The notes under the pieces are model-generated. The model saw only the letters and a list, made by a program, of their open reading frames with translations. It was not told the DNA's origin and searched no databases. 24,340 nucleotides of DNA, taken from the NCBI GenBank assembly GCA_902779075.1, contig CACZAK010000056.1, positions 1-24,340 of the forward strand. Direction: 5' to 3'. Positions within the stretch are counted from its first letter, which is position 1, and the number at the start of each line of letters is the position of its first letter. The position numbers and the translations under genes were made by a program. This document shows, piece by piece, positions 7,656-14,566 of the stretch. This DNA is from an uncultured bacterium. GTDB lineage: Bacteria > Verrucomicrobiota > Kiritimatiellia > RFP12 > UBA1067.

Positions 7656-8552
7656 TCAGCACCCGGCGGCCTTGCGGCAAAACGCGTTGCAGCGCGCAAC
7701 CTCCTTCACGGCGTTGGAGCCTTTAGGAATGGAGTATTCAAGTTCAATGTCGCAGTAGAACGGCCAACACTTCTTCTGAAGGAAGGGTAGCAGCTTCGCG
7801 AGAGGCGTGTCGCCCTTGCCGAACGCGAGGTTCTTTGAGCCATGCGCCTTCGTGGTGCGGTCCTTGAGGTGGATCGAGAAAATCTTCTCGTGGTACTTCT
7901 CGATGAAGGCGAGGGGGTCGATGAAGCGCGTGGCGTCGTCCGTGGTGGCCGCCACGTAGTGGCCGATGTCGAAGTTGATGCGCAGGTTGGGCGAATAGCC
8001 GAGAAGCGGACCGTCGTAGGTGAGCGCGTTGATCTGCGTGTGGTTGTGGAACGCGATGAATATGCCGTGCTTGTCGGCAATGGCCGCGCAGCGCCGCCCG
8101 ATCGTCTCGTACTCCGTGACCTTCGGCACCTCACGCGTGATGCACTTCGCGCCCAGCGCCTTTGCGACGGCCACGCGGTACTCGTCCTCCTTCGCGTTCT
8201 TGCCACCGATTCCGCCATACTTCACGATGTGTATGGACACCCCCGCGTCGTCGAACATCTTGCGCAGCGCGGGCAGGCGGCCCATGTCGCGCGCGCCCTC
8301 GCGCTTCAGGTACTCGTCAACCACCTCGCCCTTGAGCTCAAGCGTGCCAAGACCGTCCTCCACCGCGTACTGGACGATGTCCTCTGCGTTCTTCTTGCGC
8401 ATGGAGCGGTAGCTGTAGGTTATGCAGCCCACCTCCACGCCGTTGTACCAGGAACGGCTCTTTGCCTTTGCAGGCGCAGCGCCGCCGCCAATGCACATTC
8501 CGGCCGCCGAGGCAATCCCGAGACCGATAAAATCTCTTCTTCCGAGGTTCAT
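7656..8552 (-). CDS. Tat-exported sugar phosphate isomerase/epimerase-family TIM barrel
   Basis: The 298-residue product starts MNLGRRDFIGLGIASAAG, a twin-arginine signal followed by a hydrophobic stretch ending near PAKA. This is usual for Tat-exported members of the xylose isomerase-like TIM barrel family in Bacteroidota and PVC bacteria. Barrel landmarks with likely metal ligands are LELKGE, AFHNHTQ, INFDIGHY, SIHLKDR and CDIELEY. The start at 8552 is chosen because AAGGAAAAAAGAA precedes it and because it puts the RR motif at the N-terminus; the longer frame begins inside the upstream gene. It follows the GH36-like gene by 26 bases. Family members act as isomerases, epimerases or 3-keto-glycoside processing enzymes, so the exact reaction is open. 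Confidence 0.82.
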   Translation of the reverse strand: MNLGRRDFIGLGIASAAGMCIGGGAAPAKAKSRSWYNGVEVGCITYSYRSMRKKNAEDIVQYAVEDGLGTLELKGEVVDEYLKREGARDMGRLPALRKMFDDAGVSIHIVKYGGIGGKNAKEDEYRVAVAKALGAKCITREVPKVTEYETIGRRCAAIADKHGIFIAFHNHTQINALTYDGPLLGYSPNLRINFDIGHYVAATTDDATRFIDPLAFIEKYHEKIFSIHLKDRTTKAHGSKNLAFGKGDTPLAKLLPFLQKKCWPFYCDIELEYSIPKGSNAVKEVARCNAFCRKAAGC

Positions 8553-8578
8553 TTCTTTTTTCCTTTCTTCGTTTGGAA

Positions 8579-11500
8579 TTACAACAGAAAACCGCATTCC
8601 GCCCAGTCGCCATGGTCGGACTTGTCGCCGTCGCCACCATCGGTAACGACGAACTTGACGAACGCAACGTCATCGGGCAGCGCCACGTTGAAGTGCCAGC
8701 GCTCCGTTCCGCCGAACATCATGTACGGCGATGTGGCAAGCTCCTTCTCCTTCTTGCCGTCCTTCCCCACGCCCACGATCTTGAAGACGACGCTCGACTG
8801 GTTCTGCACGCGCTGGCTCTCGTCGATGCCGACGACCGCCACCACGCGCTTCCATTCCGTCTTGCGCGCAAATGTGGCGTAGCCCGGCCCGTGGATCGCC
8901 ATTCCGCCCGTGTAGGTACGGTTCTGGATGCAAATTGCGCCGTCGTAGCCCTTTCCAAGACGGATGCCGCCGCCCCAGCCCGTCTTCTGCTTTGCGGGCT
9001 TCAGAGTTTCGATGCGCACCTGCGGCGCAGGCGGCACGGGACCGGGATTTTGCGGCAGGTATTCGCGCGGAATCGGGCGCGAGAGGCGCGGCGGTCGCGG
9101 GGCGACCGCCCTACCGTATGACTCCCCAAACGTAATCCTCCACTTCACCGCGCGCGACTGCGGCACCGTGATCGCAACGCGCACCGTGCCATTCGTCTCG
9201 ACCGCGCACACCTTCACGCCGGCCGCCGCATCCTCAGGTGACACCTCCGCCCGCACGAGCGGAAACACCTGGCCGTCTGTTGTATCCGCCGCGATGACCA
9301 CGCTCTCCGTGGTGCCGCTTACTATATGCTTCGCCGTGCCGGAGAGGACACGCCCCGCCGCATCCCACTTCTCGTCCGCGACGTCCATCCACCCCTGCAG
9401 CACATGGCGCGTGGTGGAGACGACCTGCGGACGCGTCTCGGCCTTCGTGAAGCGGAACATTTCGCATTCAAGACCGTTCATCTCGATCTCGATCGAGTCC
9501 TTCGCGCCGAGGATGCCGAGATATTCGTCGTCCCAGAACGAATGGACGCGCCACTTCGCCTGCGGGTCGAGTCCGAGCGCGCCGTCCGTCGCGCGGTCGC
9601 CGCAGAGCGCGGTCTTCACCGTGGCGCGCTTCTTCTCCGGATTGAAGAGCATCACCTGATGCCACGTCGGCGCGAGCTCGAGGTCATAGACCGTGGGATT
9701 CACCACGCCTTTCTTGAAGGCGTCGATCGGACGCGCCGCGAACGGTTCGCGGTATTCGGGGTAGAGGCGCGAGAGGTCGTGCGTCATCTCCGGCGTGAAC
9801 AGGCGGAAGCTCGTCGCGAGCTCGATGCGTCCGCTCGTGAGGTAGACCGTGGTGAGCATCGAACGGCGGACACCCTCCAACAGCCCGTGGATCGCCTTGG
9901 AGTCGGGATAGTAGTTGAACACCGTGCGCATCTTGAACCAGCGGAGGCCGTCCGTGGTGATCATGTGGGGGTCGAACTTGTTCGAATCGTTCCACGTACG
10001 CTGCGTATCGACAATGCCGGCCGTCACGTCGAGGCAGGGGCGTCCGCACTCGCCGAGGTTGCGTTCGTCGAGGAACGCCTCCTTGCCGAGGCCCTCGCGG
10101 GCGAGCGCGAAGTAGCGGCGATAGACCTGCGTCGCGCTCGCGTGGATGTCGTCGAAGCCGCCCTGCGTGTTGTAGCCCGTCTCGGGGTAGTCGAACTTGA
10201 TGCCCTGCATCCCGTCCTTGCGGAGGCGCTTCCACACGGCGAGCATGTGGTCGGCCATGCCCTTGTCCGACAGGTCGTACGTCACGTAGGGGCGGTGGTG
10301 CATGTGCTTGCGCTCGATGCGGTTCGTGGAGTTGAAGAGCATCCAGTCCCTGTGCGCGATTGCGAAGTCGTCGCTGGGCATTCCCACCTGGATGTAGGTG
10401 TACGGGATGCCGTTCCGCGCCTTGATCGCGGCACACCACTTGGCGAACGTCTCGTAGGGCGGGCGGAGGTGTCTGTACTTCGCCCAGTGCGCGTCGTCGT
10501 ACCAGCCCTGCTCCGTGTTGCCGTGGTCATGGTAGCAGTAGAAGTCGGGCTCGAGGCGCACGCCCACCTTGGAGTACTTTGTGAAGCCCTTCTCGTTCGC
10601 CATGTCGAGTTCCTTCACGAGCGCGGGGGCGTTATTGATGTTGCCGAGCCTGCTGAGCGCGCCCACGGCCCAGCCGCAGAGGAGCGGGAAGTCGTAGACG
10701 TTCGGGTCCGCGCCGTTCGCCTTGCGCATGGCGCGTCCGTACGCCTCGGCGGAGGCGAAGGGGTCGTCCGTCACCGCGTCAATGTAGAACGTGTCGGCGG
10801 AGAAGAGCTGGTTCGTACCGGGCTCCACGAGCACGCCCACCTCGTCGGCGGCGTAGAGCGTGAGCGTACCGTCGTCCAGCTCGGCCATCTTGCCGAAGGC
10901 GTCGTACTGGAGACCACCCGCGACGAGCGTGCGGCGCTTGCCGTCCACGAGACCCGTTACGAGGATGCCGTTCGCGCTGTTGCGCGACAGGCCCGGAACG
11001 AGGTGCGCGGGCTCAGCGCCCGCCGCGCTGTTGATGGTCACGAAACTATCAACGGGCAAGATGCCCGTTGTCCCAGTGGTAGGGCGGTCGCCCCGCGACC
11101 GCCGCTCGCCGAGCCACTTGCCGCCGCGCACGACCGTCGCGCCCATCAGGCGGCGGCGGTACCACACGGGCGTGTTGACGCCGAACGAGGCGATCAGCGC
11201 GGGCGAGTCGTCGTAGAGGGTGTAGGTGTAGACCGGCTCCCATGCGCCCTTGCTGTGCGGGTGCGCGTAGCCGGCGTCATGGAAGCCCCAGCGCGCGCCG
11301 GCCGTGTCGTCGCGCACGGTAAAAGTGATGCGCGCGCCGTGTCCGAAGGCGTCGTTCACCTCGTCCGTCTTCGCCGTGAACGCCGCGCCGCGCTTCACGC
11401 TTGTCGCGCCCACACTGGCGTCGGCGAGCCGAACGCGCCCTTCCGCGTCGCGGATCGTGAACGTGCCGCTCGTCACGTTGAACGACACGGTGACGCGTCC

Positions 11501-11614
11501 GTTGGAAAGCACCACGCACCCGGCTTTATTCTCTATGGCGGACTTAGCCGCCCATGTATGCACAGCCGTCAAGACCACGCACATCAGCGCAAGGAAATAA
11601 CTTGTGGATCGCAT
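8579..11614 (-). CDS. Secreted GH36/GH27-like glycosidase with C-terminal NPCBM domain
   Basis: The 1011-residue protein has a Sec signal peptide (MRSTSYFLALMCVVLTAVHT then WAAKS). An N-terminal beta-sandwich (about 30-300) precedes a TIM barrel (about 310-650). That barrel contains GIKFDYPETGY near 475, where the Asp is the best nucleophile candidate of an alpha-galactosidase-like fold, and LDERNLGECGRPCLDV near 515, likely to carry the acid/base. A beta domain follows, then an NPCBM-type carbohydrate-binding domain (about 875-1011: GGMAIHGPG, ERWHFNVALP, DGGDGDKSDHGDWAECGF). The assignment to the alpha-galactosidase clan is by overall pattern; subfamily and substrate are uncertain. It is the first gene of the carbohydrate operon. 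Residues about 170-188 and 835-841 are encoded by palindromic repeats that interrupt otherwise ordinary sequence, one reading GERRSRGDRPTTGTTGILPV. Confidence 0.7.
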   Translation of the reverse strand: MRSTSYFLALMCVVLTAVHTWAAKSAIENKAGCVVLSNGRVTVSFNVTSGTFTIRDAEGRVRLADASVGATSVKRGAAFTAKTDEVNDAFGHGARITFTVRDDTAGARWGFHDAGYAHPHSKGAWEPVYTYTLYDDSPALIASFGVNTPVWYRRRLMGATVVRGGKWLGERRSRGDRPTTGTTGILPVDSFVTINSAAGAEPAHLVPGLSRNSANGILVTGLVDGKRRTLVAGGLQYDAFGKMAELDDGTLTLYAADEVGVLVEPGTNQLFSADTFYIDAVTDDPFASAEAYGRAMRKANGADPNVYDFPLLCGWAVGALSRLGNINNAPALVKELDMANEKGFTKYSKVGVRLEPDFYCYHDHGNTEQGWYDDAHWAKYRHLRPPYETFAKWCAAIKARNGIPYTYIQVGMPSDDFAIAHRDWMLFNSTNRIERKHMHHRPYVTYDLSDKGMADHMLAVWKRLRKDGMQGIKFDYPETGYNTQGGFDDIHASATQVYRRYFALAREGLGKEAFLDERNLGECGRPCLDVTAGIVDTQRTWNDSNKFDPHMITTDGLRWFKMRTVFNYYPDSKAIHGLLEGVRRSMLTTVYLTSGRIELATSFRLFTPEMTHDLSRLYPEYREPFAARPIDAFKKGVVNPTVYDLELAPTWHQVMLFNPEKKRATVKTALCGDRATDGALGLDPQAKWRVHSFWDDEYLGILGAKDSIEIEMNGLECEMFRFTKAETRPQVVSTTRHVLQGWMDVADEKWDAAGRVLSGTAKHIVSGTTESVVIAADTTDGQVFPLVRAEVSPEDAAAGVKVCAVETNGTVRVAITVPQSRAVKWRITFGESYGRAVAPRPPRLSRPIPREYLPQNPGPVPPAPQVRIETLKPAKQKTGWGGGIRLGKGYDGAICIQNRTYTGGMAIHGPGYATFARKTEWKRVVAVVGIDESQRVQNQSSVVFKIVGVGKDGKKEKELATSPYMMFGGTERWHFNVALPDDVAFVKFVVTDGGDGDKSDHGDWAECGFLL
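9090..9115. repeat. GGCGGTCGC palindrome copy 1 inside the GH36-like gene
   Basis: A 9-base stem GGCGGTCGC (9090-9098), loop GGG, and its complement GCGACCGCC (9102-9110) is followed by CTACC. The same 26 bases occur in reverse orientation at 11078-11103 in the same gene. Here the coding strand reads GRAVAPRPPRL, in a different frame from the other copy. It falls in a linker just before the NPCBM domain. Confidence 0.85.
11050..11103. repeat. Two adjacent palindromes inside the GH36-like gene
   Basis: The first palindrome has stems CAACGGGCA (11050-11058) and TGCCCGTTG (11062-11070) with loop AGA. After a short spacer, the second has stems GGCGGTCGC (11083-11091) and GCGACCGCC (11095-11103) with loop CCC. 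On the coding strand they read GERRSRGDRPTTGTTGILPV in frame, in a loop of the N-terminal beta-sandwich. From memory, peptides like GILPV and RGDRP recur in unrelated PVC proteins, which would fit a dispersed repeat family. Confidence 0.85.
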
Positions 11615-11669
11615 CTTGATTTCTCTCTTCTACTTGAAACTTCTAGGGATTCCGTATTGGGACACGTCA

Positions 11670-11698
11670 AGTATACCAAAGAAGCCGCCCCCCGTCAC
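11670..11698 (-). promoter_or_regulatory. Probable promoter of the carbohydrate operon
   Basis: On the minus strand GTGACG (11698-11693) and TATACT (11675-11670) are 17 bases apart, putting the transcript start near 11663 and leaving a leader of about 49 bases before the GH36-like ATG at 11614. The -35 matches four of six positions. No operator or riboswitch is evident. Confidence 0.55.
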
Positions 11699-11719
11699 CT
11701 CCAAAGACGCTTCACCGGG

Positions 11720-11747
11720 TTGACGCATCGGCGGGAAAGTGTATAAT
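11720..11747 (+). promoter_or_regulatory. Strong promoter giving a probable leaderless phosphoribosyltransferase mRNA
   Basis: TTGACG (11720-11725), a 16-base spacer and a perfect TATAAT (11742-11747) stand immediately before the gene. Only seven bases separate the -10 box from the ATG at 11755, so transcription would begin at or within a base or two of that ATG. There is no Shine-Dalgarno sequence. An earlier in-frame ATG at 11746 lies inside the -10 box and cannot be the start. Confidence 0.75.
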
Positions 11748-11754
11748 GTCAGCC

Positions 11755-12294
11755 ATGGAAACGAAAGCGTATCTCGACCCGAAGGAATACCTTCACGATA
11801 TCTGGCGTCTCGCGCGCCAAGTGTATGACAGCGACTGGCACCCGGACGTGCTGCTCGCCCTCTGGCGCGGTGGCGCAGCTCCCGGCGTGGCGGTCCACGA
11901 ATTCCTAAAGGTAAAGGGGCGTTCCCTCCGACACGCACCCGTCAAGTGCTCAAGCTACACCGGCATAGGCACAAGCGAAACCGAGGTGAAGTTCGACGAA
12001 CACGCCGAACGCATGCTGGCGTCGTTCGCGCCAGGCACGAAGGTGCTAGTCGTGGACGACGTGTTCGACACCGGCCGCACCGCCGCGGCCGTCCATGATC
12101 GCATGGCCGCCGCCGGTTGCGACATGCGCCTAGCATGCGTATACTGGAAACCGTCGAAGAACGTCACTTCCCTTGCTCCCGATTTCTTCGTGAAGAAACT
12201 GGAACAGTGGATCGTGTTCCCCCATGAGATTGAGGGCCTCACCCCCGAAGAGGTCGCGGTAAAAGATCCCGTGCTCGCAGAACTCATGATGTAA
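11755..12294 (+). CDS. Phosphoribosyltransferase-family protein
   Basis: The 179-residue cytoplasmic protein contains the PRPP-binding motif of type I phosphoribosyltransferases, KVLVVDDVFDTGRTAAAV, at about residues 97-114. An N-terminal LLALWRGGAAPGVAV matches the PRPP-loop region near the nucleotide site. Length and arrangement resemble hypoxanthine/xanthine-guanine phosphoribosyltransferase-like proteins, so a purine salvage reaction (base plus PRPP to nucleotide) is the best guess, but the base specificity loop is not recognisable. The start at 11755 is fixed by the promoter, whose -10 box overlaps the only earlier candidate. It is divergent from the carbohydrate operon and appears monocistronic. 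Confidence 0.8.
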   Translation: METKAYLDPKEYLHDIWRLARQVYDSDWHPDVLLALWRGGAAPGVAVHEFLKVKGRSLRHAPVKCSSYTGIGTSETEVKFDEHAERMLASFAPGTKVLVVDDVFDTGRTAAAVHDRMAAAGCDMRLACVYWKPSKNVTSLAPDFFVKKLEQWIVFPHEIEGLTPEEVAVKDPVLAELMM

Positions 12295-12316
12295 TTCTGA
12301 ATTCCATTTGAATGTT

Positions 12317-12682
12317 CTCATTGCTTTCGCTGCTGGGAGTTTCGGAGTTTTGGAGGATGGGAGAGTTTATCCTAAAAACGCTGTTGAATAATCCCTTCTT
12401 ATTTCTATTAGCCACATAGCCACAAAGAACACAAACACCACAAAGAAGGGATGTTTTTTGACTATAAACGCCGTCCTTTCTGTACGGCAATTCACCCAAT
12501 TGGTGAAAACTTTTAATAGAAGACAGGTCTGTATAATTCACAATACGCACCCATCATTATAAACTTTGTGGCCTTTGTGTTCTTTGTGGCTAAAAACTAG
12601 AATCCAACTGCGACATTTAGGTTTATAAAATATCTCCTTAACTCCAAGACTCCTAATCTCCCAATAGCGAAAGCAAGAGATG
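12317..12682. repeat. 366-bp imperfect inverted-repeat element (MITE-like) in a non-coding stretch
   Basis: The gap 12295-12778 contains no credible gene. Its centre is a large inverted repeat. Outer arms: 12317-12356 (with TTGCTTTCGCT, GGGAGT, TTTTGGAG) pairs with 12639-12682 (reverse complement has TTGCTTTCGCT, GGGAGA, TCTTGGAG). Inner arms: 12409-12446 (AGCCACAAAGAACACAAA) pairs with 12562-12592. Scattered matches such as CCTAAA and CGC-GTTG join the two, so each arm is about 130 bases. The middle (about 12451-12550) has smaller palindromes, including TTCACC-N5-GGTGAA at 12492-12508. It is clearly richer in A and T than its neighbours. Either a MITE or two inverted copies of one dispersed repeat would explain it; the CACAAAGAACACAAAG word looks like common intergenic filler in many genomes. 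Confidence 0.7.
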
Positions 12683-12715
12683 TATATTGATAGCGGCATT
12701 CCTTATACAAAGGCG

Positions 12716-12748
12716 AAAGGCCTCCGCACCTTGACGGGCGGAGGCCTT
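12716..12748 (-). terminator. Hairpin terminator after rpsU
   Basis: AAGGCCTCCGC (12717-12727) and GCGGAGGCCTT (12738-12748) form a perfect 11-base stem with a 10-base loop, 30 bases beyond the rpsU stop on the minus strand. The T-tract on that strand is interrupted (TTTCGCCTTTG), so it may be a moderate terminator or an mRNA 3' stabiliser. Confidence 0.65.
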
Positions 12749-12778
12749 CCAAAAAGGCAAAATGCCTGAAGTCGAGAA

Positions 12779-12979
12779 TTACATCTCAACCGAACGACGA
12801 CGCGAACGATTCCTGATGCGGGCGCGCGCAGACTTCTTGCGCGCCTTCACGCAGGGCTTCTCGAAATAGCGCTGGTCGCGAAGCGTCTTGATGATCCCCT
12901 CCTTGTCGAGGATCTTCTTCAGCCGCTTGAGCGCACGTTCAACGGACTCGTTCTTCTTCAGCTTGAGCTGGATTGCCAT
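12779..12979 (-). CDS. rpsU: 30S ribosomal protein bS21
   Basis: The 66-residue basic protein MAIQLKLKKNESVERALKRL continues with the bS21 signature KILDKEGIIKTLRDQRYFEKP and an Arg/Lys-rich tail (RNRSRRRSVEM). bS21 sits on the 30S platform beside the anti-Shine-Dalgarno end of 16S rRNA and assists initiation. Length is normal. The start is preceded by AAGGAGGTG (12990-12998), one of the strongest Shine-Dalgarno sequences in the window, with slightly long spacing. A consensus promoter lies upstream and a hairpin terminator downstream, so it is monocistronic. Its neighbours have no functional link. Confidence 0.95.
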   Translation of the reverse strand: MAIQLKLKKNESVERALKRLKKILDKEGIIKTLRDQRYFEKPCVKARKKSARARIRNRSRRRSVEM

Positions 12980-13036
12980 TTGCCTTTTTCACCTCCTTGG
13001 TCCTTCCGGCCCTTGGGGCACCGAAAAGTCGGGAAT

Positions 13037-13065
13037 AGTATATCAAAGCAGTCTGGGGCTTTCAA
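13037..13065 (-). promoter_or_regulatory. Sigma-70-type promoter of rpsU
   Basis: On the minus strand TTGAAA (13065-13060), a 17-base spacer and TATACT (13042-13037) give a near-consensus promoter. The transcript would start near 13030, leaving a leader of about 50 bases that ends in the AAGGAGGTG ribosome binding site. Confidence 0.8.
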
Positions 13066-13120
13066 CTCCAAACCTTACTGAATTTCATTTCGCGAAATTC
13101 GCAGAAGCACTTTGCGAAAA

Positions 13121-13654
13121 TTAGTAATTTTCTGGCTCAATCTGGAAGTAAGCCTTGGGGTGATCGCACACAGGACATTTCTCGGGGGCCTGTTCGCCCT
13201 CGACGACTGCCCCGCAGTTGCGGCACTGCCAGCGGTTCTTTCCGATGCGCACCCACACCTCGCCCTTCTCGATGTTCGCGGCGAGCTTGCGGTAGCGCTC
13301 CTCGTGGTGCTTCTCAATCTCGGCGACCTTAGCAAAGAGGAATGCGAGCTTGTCGAACCCCTCGGCCTTCGCCTCCTCCGCGAAGCGCTTGTACATGTCG
13401 GTCCACTCCTCGTGCTCGCCTGCGGCGGCGGCAAGGAGGTTGGCCGGCGTGTCGCCGATGCCCTCAAGTGCCTTGAACCAGAGCTTCGCGTGCTCCTTCT
13501 CGTTCAGCGCCGTCTCCTGGAAGATGGCCGCGATCTGCTCGTAGCCGTCCTTCTTCGCGCGGGAGGCGAAGTAGTCGTACTTGTTGCGTGCCTGAGACTC
13601 GCCGGCGAAAGCGGTCCAGAGGTTCTGCTCTGTCTTGGATCCTTTAAGTTCCAT
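13121..13654 (-). CDS. Rubrerythrin (diiron peroxidase with C-terminal rubredoxin domain)
   Basis: The 177-residue protein has the ferritin-like four-helix bundle with ligand motifs AFAGESQAR (Glu in the first helix), [28 protein letters not shown] and [10 protein letters not shown]. The C-terminal rubredoxin-like knuckles are CRNCGAVV and [11 protein letters not shown]. It reduces hydrogen peroxide to water in the cytoplasm using electrons passed through the rubredoxin iron, and is a standard protector of strict anaerobes. The start at 13654 is supported by GAAAGGAAC six bases upstream and by a promoter at 13698-13727; the 15 codons before it lie in the leader. It is monocistronic, between panB and rpsU. 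Confidence 0.95.
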   Translation of the reverse strand: MELKGSKTEQNLWTAFAGESQARNKYDYFASRAKKDGYEQIAAIFQETALNEKEHAKLWFKALEGIGDTPANLLAAAAGEHEEWTDMYKRFAEEAKAEGFDKLAFLFAKVAEIEKHHEERYRKLAANIEKGEVWVRIGKNRWQCRNCGAVVEGEQAPEKCPVCDHPKAYFQIEPENY

Positions 13655-13697
13655 TATTGTGTTCCTTTCTGCCCGAGACTTACGGGCTGTGGGGTGC

Positions 13698-13727
13698 AAT
13701 TTAACAAAAAAGCCCCATGTTAGGCAA
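13698..13727 (-). promoter_or_regulatory. Rubrerythrin promoter sharing a 13-mer with the DRTGG operon promoter
   Basis: On the minus strand TTGCCT (13727-13722), an 18-base spacer and TAAATT (13703-13698). The word GTTGCCTAACATG (13728-13716) covers the -35 box. The same 13 bases occur at 18142-18130, exactly 12 bases before that promoter's -10, as here. Confidence 0.65.
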
Positions 13728-13735
13728 CGGTAATT

Positions 13736-14527
13736 TCAAGCTCCCCGACGCGGCGGGGGAAATGTGCCGCCAGCCACTTCGTCCACGTACTGCGCGAATG
13801 CCTTCTTCGCGTCGGCGGCGAGATTCGCGAAGCGCTTCACGAATGACGGCACATGCCCCTCGTTGAGTCCGAGGAGATCGTGCATCACGAGCCACTGCGC
13901 ATCGCACACGGGACCCGCGCCGATGCCGATCGTTGGGATCTTCAGCGCAGCCGTGATTTCGGCTGCGAGTTCATCTGGCACGCACTCGAGCGTGACGGCG
14001 AACGCGCCGGCGGCCTCCACGGCCTTCGCGTCCTCGAGTACCTGCAGCGCGGCCTCGCGCGTCTTGCCCTGCGTCTTGAAGCCGCCGTAGGCGTTCACGC
14101 TCTGCGGCGTCATGCCCACGTGCGCGAGCACGGGGATGCCGGCGTCCGTCATGCGGCGGATGAGTCCGCACACGCGCGCGCCACCTTCGAGCTTCACGCC
14201 GTCCGCGCCGACCTTCAGGCAGGCGACGGCGTTCGCCATCGCCGCGTCGTCGCCGCACTGGTAGCTGCCGAAGGGCATGTCCGCGATCACGAGCGCATCC
14301 TTCGCCGCGCGCGCCACGGCGGCCGTGGCGGAGAGCGTCTCCTGCATCGACACTGGGAGCGTGGTCGAATAGCCAAGCGAAACCATGCCCATCGAATCGC
14401 CCACGAGGATGCATGGTACGCCCGCTTCGTCGGCCAAACGCGCGAAGCAGGCGTCGTATGCGGTGCAGCATCCGAGTTTACGGACGCCCTTCGCCGCCTT
14501 GAAAGTTGAAACTGTCCACTTTTTCAT
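13736..14527 (-). CDS. panB: 3-methyl-2-oxobutanoate hydroxymethyltransferase (pantothenate synthesis)
   Basis: The 263-residue TIM barrel MKKWTVSTFKAAKGVRKLG continues with the PanB signature LVGDSMGMVSLGYSTTLPVS, in which the Asp binds Mg2+. Further landmarks are VIADMPFGSY, GVKLEGG, VLAHVGMTPQSVNAYGGF and IGIGAGPVCDAQ. It transfers a hydroxymethyl group from methylene-tetrahydrofolate to 2-oxoisovalerate to make ketopantoate, the first committed step toward pantothenate and CoA. Length is normal and all conserved motifs are present. The start at 14527 is chosen because codons upstream overlap a TATACT -10 box. No ribosome binding site is visible, so the mRNA may be nearly leaderless. panC and panD are not nearby. 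Confidence 0.95.
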   Translation of the reverse strand: MKKWTVSTFKAAKGVRKLGCCTAYDACFARLADEAGVPCILVGDSMGMVSLGYSTTLPVSMQETLSATAAVARAAKDALVIADMPFGSYQCGDDAAMANAVACLKVGADGVKLEGGARVCGLIRRMTDAGIPVLAHVGMTPQSVNAYGGFKTQGKTREAALQVLEDAKAVEAAGAFAVTLECVPDELAAEITAALKIPTIGIGAGPVCDAQWLVMHDLLGLNEGHVPSFVKRFANLAADAKKAFAQYVDEVAGGTFPPPRRGA

Positions 14528-14536
14528 AGCGGCAAT

Positions 14537-14566
14537 AGTATAGCACAATCTACTTCTTTGTGCCGA
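14537..14566 (-). promoter_or_regulatory. panB promoter, leaving almost no leader
   Basis: On the minus strand TCGGCA (14566-14561), an 18-base spacer and TATACT (14542-14537); the ATG follows nine bases after the -10 box. Transcription would start about two to three bases before the ATG. The promoter overlaps the 3' end of the repeat-protein gene. Confidence 0.55.

Noticed and set aside
9326..11746. An 806-codon open frame on the plus strand opposite the GH36-like gene
   Set aside because: It is rich in Arg, Val, His and Glu with no recognisable domain and mirrors a well-supported glycosidase with signal peptide and NPCBM domain. Such antisense frames are expected in GC-rich DNA.
12284..12550. 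An 88-codon minus-strand frame in the non-coding stretch
   Set aside because: Most of it is translation of the inverted-repeat arms (for example LCGVCVLCGYVANRNK from the CACAAAGAACACAAA word), with no ribosome binding site.
13698..13711. A TTGTTAA half-site in the rubrerythrin promoter that could be a Rex operator
   Set aside because: Only one half of the expected TTGTTAA-N4-TTAACAA palindrome is present and it overlaps a T-rich -10 region, so the match is weak.
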